Assembly: GCF_022842145.1 (NCBI RefSeq)
Contig: NZ_JALHQD010000007.1
Coordinates: 1-64,000, forward strand
DNA length: 64,000 bases
Direction: 5' to 3'
DNA from: Tabrizicola sp.
GTDB lineage: Bacteria > Pseudomonadota > Alphaproteobacteria > Rhodobacterales > Rhodobacteraceae
Shown piece after piece: positions 59,778 to 64,000 of the stretch. The notes beneath the pieces were generated by a model, which was not told the origin of the DNA, made no database searches, and worked only from the letters and a program-made list of their open reading frames with translations. A program made the position numbers and the translations under genes. Positions within the stretch are counted from its first letter, which is position 1. Every line of letters begins with the position of its first letter.

Positions 59778-62425
59778 ACATCCCCAACCCCCTGCCCTCC
59801 CCCAACGGGGAGCGGGGAGACGTCCGCTCCACCTGCCCTTATTGCGGCGTGGGATGCGGCGTGATCCTGACACGGGATGGAAAGGGCGGTCTTTCGGTGA
59901 AGGGCGATCCGGAGCATCCGGCGAACTTCGGGCGGCTCTGTTCCAAGGGGGCCGCTTTGGGAGATACGGTGGGGCTGGAGGGGCGGCTGCTGAGCCCGCG
60001 TGTCTTCGGGCAGGAGGTCGGGTGGGATGCAGCCCTTGGCGTCGTCGCCAAACGGTTCGCCCGGACGATTGCGGAACACGGGCCGGACTCGGTGGCGCTT
60101 TACGTCTCGGGACAGATGCTGACCGAGGACTACTACGTCGCCAACAAGCTGGCGAAAGGCTTCTGGGGCACGGCCAACATCGACACGAACTCGCGACTTT
60201 GCATGGCCTCCAGCGTGGCGGGCCACCGGAGGGCCTTCGGGACGGACACGGTGCCGGGGCAATACGATGACCTGGAGCTTGCGGACCTGGTGGTGCTGGT
60301 GGGGTCGAACCTTGCATGGTGCCACCCCGTTCTTCATCAGCGTCTGCTGGCGGCCAAGGCGGCGCGGCCGGAGATGAAGGTCGTCGTCGTCGACCCGCGC
60401 CGCACGGCGACCTGCGAGAGTGCGGACCTGCACCTCGCGATTGCTCCGGGCGGGGATGTGGCGCTGTTCAATGCGCTTCTTGCCGGGATCGAGGCGAAAG
60501 GCTGCGCCGATCCGGCCTTCATGGCTCGGATCACCGGAGCCGAGGCGGCCTTCGCTGCTGCCCGGGCGACCGATCCTGCCGGGGCGGGGCTTGCAGAAAG
60601 CGACCTGCGCGCGTTCATCGACCTCTGGTGCAGGACCGAGAAGGTCGTCACCGTCTACAGCCAGGGGGTGAACCAGTCTTCACACGGGACGGACAAGGTG
60701 AACGCGATCCTGAATTGCCACCTTGCCACGGGCCGGATCGGGCGGCCGGGGATGGGGCCGTTCAGCGTCACGGGCCAGCCCAATGCGATGGGGGGCCGCG
60801 AGGTTGGCGGGCTGGCCAACATGCTGGCCTGCCATATGGAGATCGAGAATCCGCTTCACCGCGCCGCTGTGCAAGAGTTCTGGAACGCGCCCCGCATGGC
60901 CGAGAAACCCGGCCTGAAGGCCGTGGACATGTTCCGCGCCGTGGCGGATGGCCGGATCAGGGCGATCTGGATCATCCACACCAACCCGGTCGTGTCGATG
61001 CCCGAGGCCGACCTGGTGGCAAAGGCGCTGCAAGCCTGTCCCTTCGTCGTGGTGCAGGACATCACCGCCGCGACCGATACGGCCCGTCTGGCGCATGTCC
61101 TGCTCCCCGCGACCGCCTGGGCCGAGAAATCGGGCACCGTGACCAATTCCGAACGCCGAATCAGCCGCCAGCGGACGGCCCTGCCGGCACCCGGACAGGC
61201 GCGCGACGACTGGCGCATCCTGGCAGAGGTCGCACAGCGGATGGGCTGGGTCGCAAGCTTTGCCTGGGACACGCCCGCAGAGGTTTTTGCCGAACATGCA
61301 GCCCTTTCCGGAGTAGCAGGCGACTTCGGCCTGGATTTCGACATCTCGAACCATGCGTCGATCAGTACCGACGGATATGACAAGCTTGCCCCCTTCACCT
61401 GGCCCGCGAACGCCCGGCAGTCGGGGGGGCGGTTCTTTGCGGACGGGGGGTTCCACACCCCGGACGGCAAGGCGCGGATGATCGCCGTCCAGCCTCCGGT
61501 TTTGGTCGCGGATGGGCTGCCGTTCCGCCTGAACACCGGCCGGATCCGGGACCAGTGGCACAGCATGACCCGGACGGCGAAAAGTCCGCGCCTGTCGGCG
61601 CATCTGGCCGAGCCATTCCTGGAACTTCATCCATCGGATGCCAACAGTCTGGGGCTACGGACGGCCGACCTGGCCGAAGTGAGAAATGCGCTGGGCCAAG
61701 CAATTCTGCGCGTGCTGGTGACCGACCGGGTAGCCCCGCAGCAACCCTTCGCGTCGATCCACTGGACGGCAGAGACCGCTCCGACCGGACGGATCGATGT
61801 CTTGGTCGCGGCCAACCCTGATCCCATTTCCGGGCAGCCTGACAGCAAGGCAAGCCGCGTCTCTATCAGCAAGTTCGCCGCGCGCTGGTATGGCTTTGCC
61901 GTGTCGACCACGACGCTCCGACCGGACTGCACCTACTGGGCGGTGGCAAGGGCCGCGGGCGGCTGGCGTGCCGAGTTGGCCGGTGCCGAAGCCCCGGCAG
62001 ACTGGGAGACCTTCGCCCGCTCACTTTTCGGGGTGACGGATGCCCCGGTTGTCTCGGTCGCGGACCCGGCACGCGGGATTGCCCGTCTGGCCTTTCACCG
62101 TGACGGTCGACTGGTTGCTGCCCTGTTCGTCGGGCCTGCACCGATCGCCGTGGCCCGAGATGCGCTTGCTGCCCGGCTGGTCGATGGTGACCTCAATGAC
62201 ATTCTGGCAGGGCGAGCCCGGGGCGACGTGCCCGATCCGGGCCCGACGGTCTGTGCCTGCCTTGGGGTTGGACGCAACACCATCTGCTCCGCCATCGAAG
62301 GCGGCAGGGCGACGACGGTTGCGGCCCTGGGCGATGTCTTGGGAGCAGGAACCTCCTGCGGGTCATGCCGTCCCGAGTTGGCCGCCCTGATCGGACAGTT
62401 CAGGCTTCGGGAGGCGGCGGAATAA
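59774..62425 (+). CDS. nasA: assimilatory nitrate reductase catalytic subunit
   Basis: NasA, 883 residues, a molybdenum bis-MGD enzyme that reduces nitrate to nitrite in the cytoplasm. The N-terminal [4Fe-4S] cluster is held by Cys21, Cys24, Cys28 and Cys56 in CPYCGVGC and RLCSKG. Cofactor-binding segments include SRLCMASSVAGHRRAFGTD, YSQGVNQSSHGTDKVNAILN and GRIGRPGMGPFSVTGQPNAM. A C-terminal BFD-like [2Fe-2S] domain has Cys827, Cys829, Cys862 and Cys865. No separate NasB reductase is seen, so electrons may arrive through the C-terminal cluster from NirB or from ferredoxin. It ends the nas operon. Confidence 0.97.
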   Translation: MNIPNPLPSPNGERGDVRSTCPYCGVGCGVILTRDGKGGLSVKGDPEHPANFGRLCSKGAALGDTVGLEGRLLSPRVFGQEVGWDAALGVVAKRFARTIAEHGPDSVALYVSGQMLTEDYYVANKLAKGFWGTANIDTNSRLCMASSVAGHRRAFGTDTVPGQYDDLELADLVVLVGSNLAWCHPVLHQRLLAAKAARPEMKVVVVDPRRTATCESADLHLAIAPGGDVALFNALLAGIEAKGCADPAFMARITGAEAAFAAARATDPAGAGLAESDLRAFIDLWCRTEKVVTVYSQGVNQSSHGTDKVNAILNCHLATGRIGRPGMGPFSVTGQPNAMGGREVGGLANMLACHMEIENPLHRAAVQEFWNAPRMAEKPGLKAVDMFRAVADGRIRAIWIIHTNPVVSMPEADLVAKALQACPFVVVQDITAATDTARLAHVLLPATAWAEKSGTVTNSERRISRQRTALPAPGQARDDWRILAEVAQRMGWVASFAWDTPAEVFAEHAALSGVAGDFGLDFDISNHASISTDGYDKLAPFTWPANARQSGGRFFADGGFHTPDGKARMIAVQPPVLVADGLPFRLNTGRIRDQWHSMTRTAKSPRLSAHLAEPFLELHPSDANSLGLRTADLAEVRNALGQAILRVLVTDRVAPQQPFASIHWTAETAPTGRIDVLVAANPDPISGQPDSKASRVSISKFAARWYGFAVSTTTLRPDCTYWAVARAAGGWRAELAGAEAPADWETFARSLFGVTDAPVVSVADPARGIARLAFHRDGRLVAALFVGPAPIAVARDALAARLVDGDLNDILAGRARGDVPDPGPTVCACLGVGRNTICSAIEGGRATTVAALGDVLGAGTSCGSCRPELAALIGQFRLREAAE

Positions 62426-62595
62426 GGGCCGGGCGTGGTCGCCGTCCGCTGAACACCTGAAGGTCAGCAGCGCGCTTTTGCCGCAAGGTTCGGTCTGCCG
62501 CTGGCCCGCCCTGTCCTTCGATCCGGCCATTCTCAATCATCTGGCAGCGGACCCACGGCAAAGCGTGAGTTCCTGAACGCTACCGAGCGACCAGG
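62426..62595. other. gap after nasA
   Basis: This stretch follows the nasA stop and precedes the terminator of the convergent tRNA. I see no gene and no convincing forward terminator for the nas operon. Confidence 0.35.
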
Positions 62596-62636
62596 AAAAA
62601 AGAAAAAGCCCTGCAATCATTTAAGATTGCTGGGCT
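62596..62636 (-). terminator. intrinsic terminator of tRNA-Leu
   Basis: agccctgcaatc (62607-62618) pairs with gattgctgggct (62625-62636), 11 of 12 bases, with a 6-base loop. On the minus strand it is followed by tttttctttttt. It lies 12 bases past the CCA end of the tRNA. Confidence 0.88.
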
Positions 62637-62648
62637 TCTGGTAGGTAG

Positions 62649-62733
62649 TGGTGCCCAGAAGAGGACTCGAACCTCCACGCCTTGCAGCGCTGGTACCTGA
62701 AACCAGTGCGTCTACCAATTCCGCCATCTGGGC
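62649..62733 (-). tRNA. tRNA-Leu (anticodon CAG)
   Basis: An 85-base minus-strand tRNA with encoded CCA. The acceptor arms are gcccaga and tctgggc. The D-arm region reads ggcggaattggtagacgc, the anticodon stem ctggt/accag encloses loop ttcaggt with anticodon CAG, a long variable arm typical of class II tRNAs follows, and the T-arm has ttcgagt. It reads CUG, the dominant Leu codon in GC-rich genomes. Confidence 0.97.
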
Positions 62734-62886
62734 ACTGATGGGCGATGTAACGGCCCGGTTTGGCAGAGTCAACGGCCCCTTCAGCAAATTTCTTGGCCGT
62801 GCTTTGGCCTTGCCCGTCCGGGGCGGCGCGGCTATTCATCGGCCCAGTTTCCGGTGCCTTTCAGGTGCCCGTGAGGGAGTGCGCGC

Positions 62887-63873
62887 ATGAGCAAGCTGGT
62901 CACCATCATCGGCGGTTCGGGCTTTGTTGGCCGCTACATCGCGCGCCGGCTGGCGAAAGACGGTTGGCGGGTTCGCGTGGCCGTCCGTCGCCCGAACGAG
63001 GCGCTGTTCGTCCGGCCCTATGGCGTGCCCGGACAGGTCGAGCCGGTGGCCTGCAACATCCGTGATGACGCCTCGGTCCGGGCGGTGATCCGGGGTGCAG
63101 ATGCGGTGGTGAACTGCGTGGGCGTGCTGAACAGTGTCGGCGCGAACACCTTCGATGCGGTCCAGGCACAGGGCGCGGGCCGGGTGGCGCGGATTGCGGC
63201 GGAACTGGGTGTCGAACGTCTGGTCCAAATCTCGGCAATCGGCGCGGACGCCCAATCGGACAGCAGCTATGCCCGCAGCAAGGCCGAGGGCGAGGCCGCC
63301 GTGCTGAACGCTTTCCCGACGGCGGTGATCCTGCGCCCGTCGATCATCTTCGGGACCGAGGACCAGTTCTTCAACCGCTTCGCCGCGATGTCGCGGATGG
63401 GTCCGATCCTGCCGGTCGTCGGGGGCGATACCCGTTTCCAGCCGGTCTACGTCGATGACGTCGCGCAGGCCGCGGTCAAGGCGATCAATGGCGAGGCGGC
63501 TGCGGGCGTCTACGAGCTTGGCGGCCCGGAAGTCGACACCTTCCGCGGATTGATGGGGCGGATGCTCAAGGTGATCCAGCGCCGCCGTGCCGTCGTCACC
63601 GTTCCCTTCTTCGTCGCCCGGATGATGGGTTTCGGCTTTGACATGGCGCAGGCGGTGACGCTGGGTCTGATCGAGAACAAGATGATCACCCGCGATCAGG
63701 TGCGAAACCTTGCCCGCGACAACGTGGTCTCTCCCACGGCCCGCGGCTTTGCCGAGCTTGGCATTACCCCCACGGCGATGGAGGGCGTTCTGCCCGAATA
63801 CCTGTGGCGCTATCGCCCGTCGGGCCAGTACGCGGCGATCAAGGATTCGGCCAAAAATCTCAAGAAAGTCTAA
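62887..63873 (+). CDS. complex I NDUFA9-like NAD(P)-binding protein
   Basis: A 328-residue atypical short-chain dehydrogenase similar to the NDUFA9 subunit of complex I. The nucleotide motif is LVTIIGGSGFVGRYIARRLA at the start. Further marks are VRAVIRGADAVVNCVGVLN, YARSKAEGEAAVLNAFP, ILRPSIIFGTEDQFFNRFA and YEVGG-like VYELGGPEVDTFRGLM. In alphaproteobacteria such proteins may stabilise complex I; catalysis is not shown. The ATG follows agggagtgcgc. uppP starts 3 bases after its stop. Confidence 0.92.
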   Translation: MSKLVTIIGGSGFVGRYIARRLAKDGWRVRVAVRRPNEALFVRPYGVPGQVEPVACNIRDDASVRAVIRGADAVVNCVGVLNSVGANTFDAVQAQGAGRVARIAAELGVERLVQISAIGADAQSDSSYARSKAEGEAAVLNAFPTAVILRPSIIFGTEDQFFNRFAAMSRMGPILPVVGGDTRFQPVYVDDVAQAAVKAINGEAAAGVYELGGPEVDTFRGLMGRMLKVIQRRRAVVTVPFFVARMMGFGFDMAQAVTLGLIENKMITRDQVRNLARDNVVSPTARGFAELGITPTAMEGVLPEYLWRYRPSGQYAAIKDSAKNLKKV

Positions 63874-63876
63874 GGC

Positions 63877-64000
63877 GTGGACAACACGCTGACTGCAGCC
63901 TTCCTGGGTCTCCTGGAAGGCCTGACCGAGTTCCTGCCGGTGTCTTCGACGGGTCACCTGCTTCTGGCCGGACATTTCCTGGGCTTTCATTCCGCGGGCC
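63877..64000 (+). CDS. uppP: undecaprenyl-diphosphate phosphatase (partial)
   Basis: The first 41 codons of UppP/BacA, cut by the window edge. The GTG start gives [20 protein letters not shown], then [17 protein letters not shown]. The conserved [14 protein letters not shown] motif holds catalytic residues. The enzyme recycles the lipid carrier for cell-wall synthesis. A short gap from the NDUFA9-like gene suggests co-transcription. Confidence 0.93.
   Translation, partial: MDNTLTAAFLGLLEGLTEFLPVSSTGHLLLAGHFLGFHSAG

Noticed and set aside
1-64000. CRISPR arrays, transposases, integrases, phage or toxin-antitoxin genes
   Set aside because: None was found: no regularly spaced repeats, no DDE or tyrosine-recombinase motifs, and the only tRNA has no attachment-site duplication nearby.

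Overview
The window looks like chromosomal DNA of a high-GC alphaproteobacterium of the Rhodobacteraceae (Rhodobacter/Gemmobacter/Tabrizicola-like). The evidence is a group IV sigma factor RpoE with its zinc anti-sigma factor ChrR and the same target-gene order I recall from Rhodobacter sphaeroides, TrcR (DUF1013), a COQ9-family protein, an NDUFA9-like protein, DUF3576 and DUF3833 proteins, and strong GC bias at third codon positions. No transposase, phage gene, CRISPR array or plasmid gene was seen. No gap between genes exceeds 300 bases; the largest are about 270 bases.

Layout. 0.2-6.2 kb: outer-membrane porin on the minus strand, then DUF3576 lipoprotein, leuS, lptE, holA. 6.2-10 kb: OsmC-like and GAF proteins, a small hypothetical, a 2-hydroxyacid dehydrogenase, a small DMT-type transporter and a LysR regulator. 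10.2-11.4 kb: a lone glycosyltransferase. 11.6-17.3 kb: a polyamine-type ABC importer (ydcSTUV-like) followed by an aminobutyraldehyde dehydrogenase. 17.3-23.6 kb: the RpoE-ChrR singlet-oxygen-response locus with a divergent five-gene target operon. 23.6-27.2 kb: hutD-like, rmuC, mutL. 27.3-31.4 kb: an sbtA-sbtB bicarbonate transporter/PII-like pair, an XRE-cupin regulator, and an aminotransferase with a pyrroline-carboxylate-reductase-like partner. 31.6-41.9 kb: acyl-CoA dehydrogenase, threonylcarbamoyl-AMP synthase, mscL, a ferric-reductase-like membrane protein, ald with its divergent Lrp-type regulator, TetR, rpsU, COQ9, quinone oxidoreductase, RNase T2, trcR.

42.1-62.4 kb is a 20-kb nitrogen block on one strand. 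The complete nosRZDFYLX operon for respiratory N2O reduction is followed at once by the nitrate-assimilation genes nasT-nasS, a nitrate ABC importer (nrtA, nrtB and a fused double ATPase), nirB, nirD and nasA. A 250-base leader between nasS and nrtA contains stem-loops and an intrinsic terminator, which fits antitermination by the ANTAR protein NasT held in check by the nitrate sensor NasS. The window closes with a minus-strand tRNA-Leu(CAG) and its terminator, the NDUFA9-like gene and the start of uppP.

Regulatory DNA seen directly includes divergent RpoE-type promoters, a 12-bp inverted repeat before the Lrp-type gene, an FNR/Crp-type dyad before nosR, tandem 10-mers before the XRE-cupin gene, several intrinsic terminators and families of short palindromic intergenic repeats. 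I see no wholly new multi-gene system. The most interesting items are the nas leader, the asymmetric double-ATPase importer subunit, the RpoE divergent control region and the sbtAB pair. All family assignments rest on reading motifs by eye; no database search was run.
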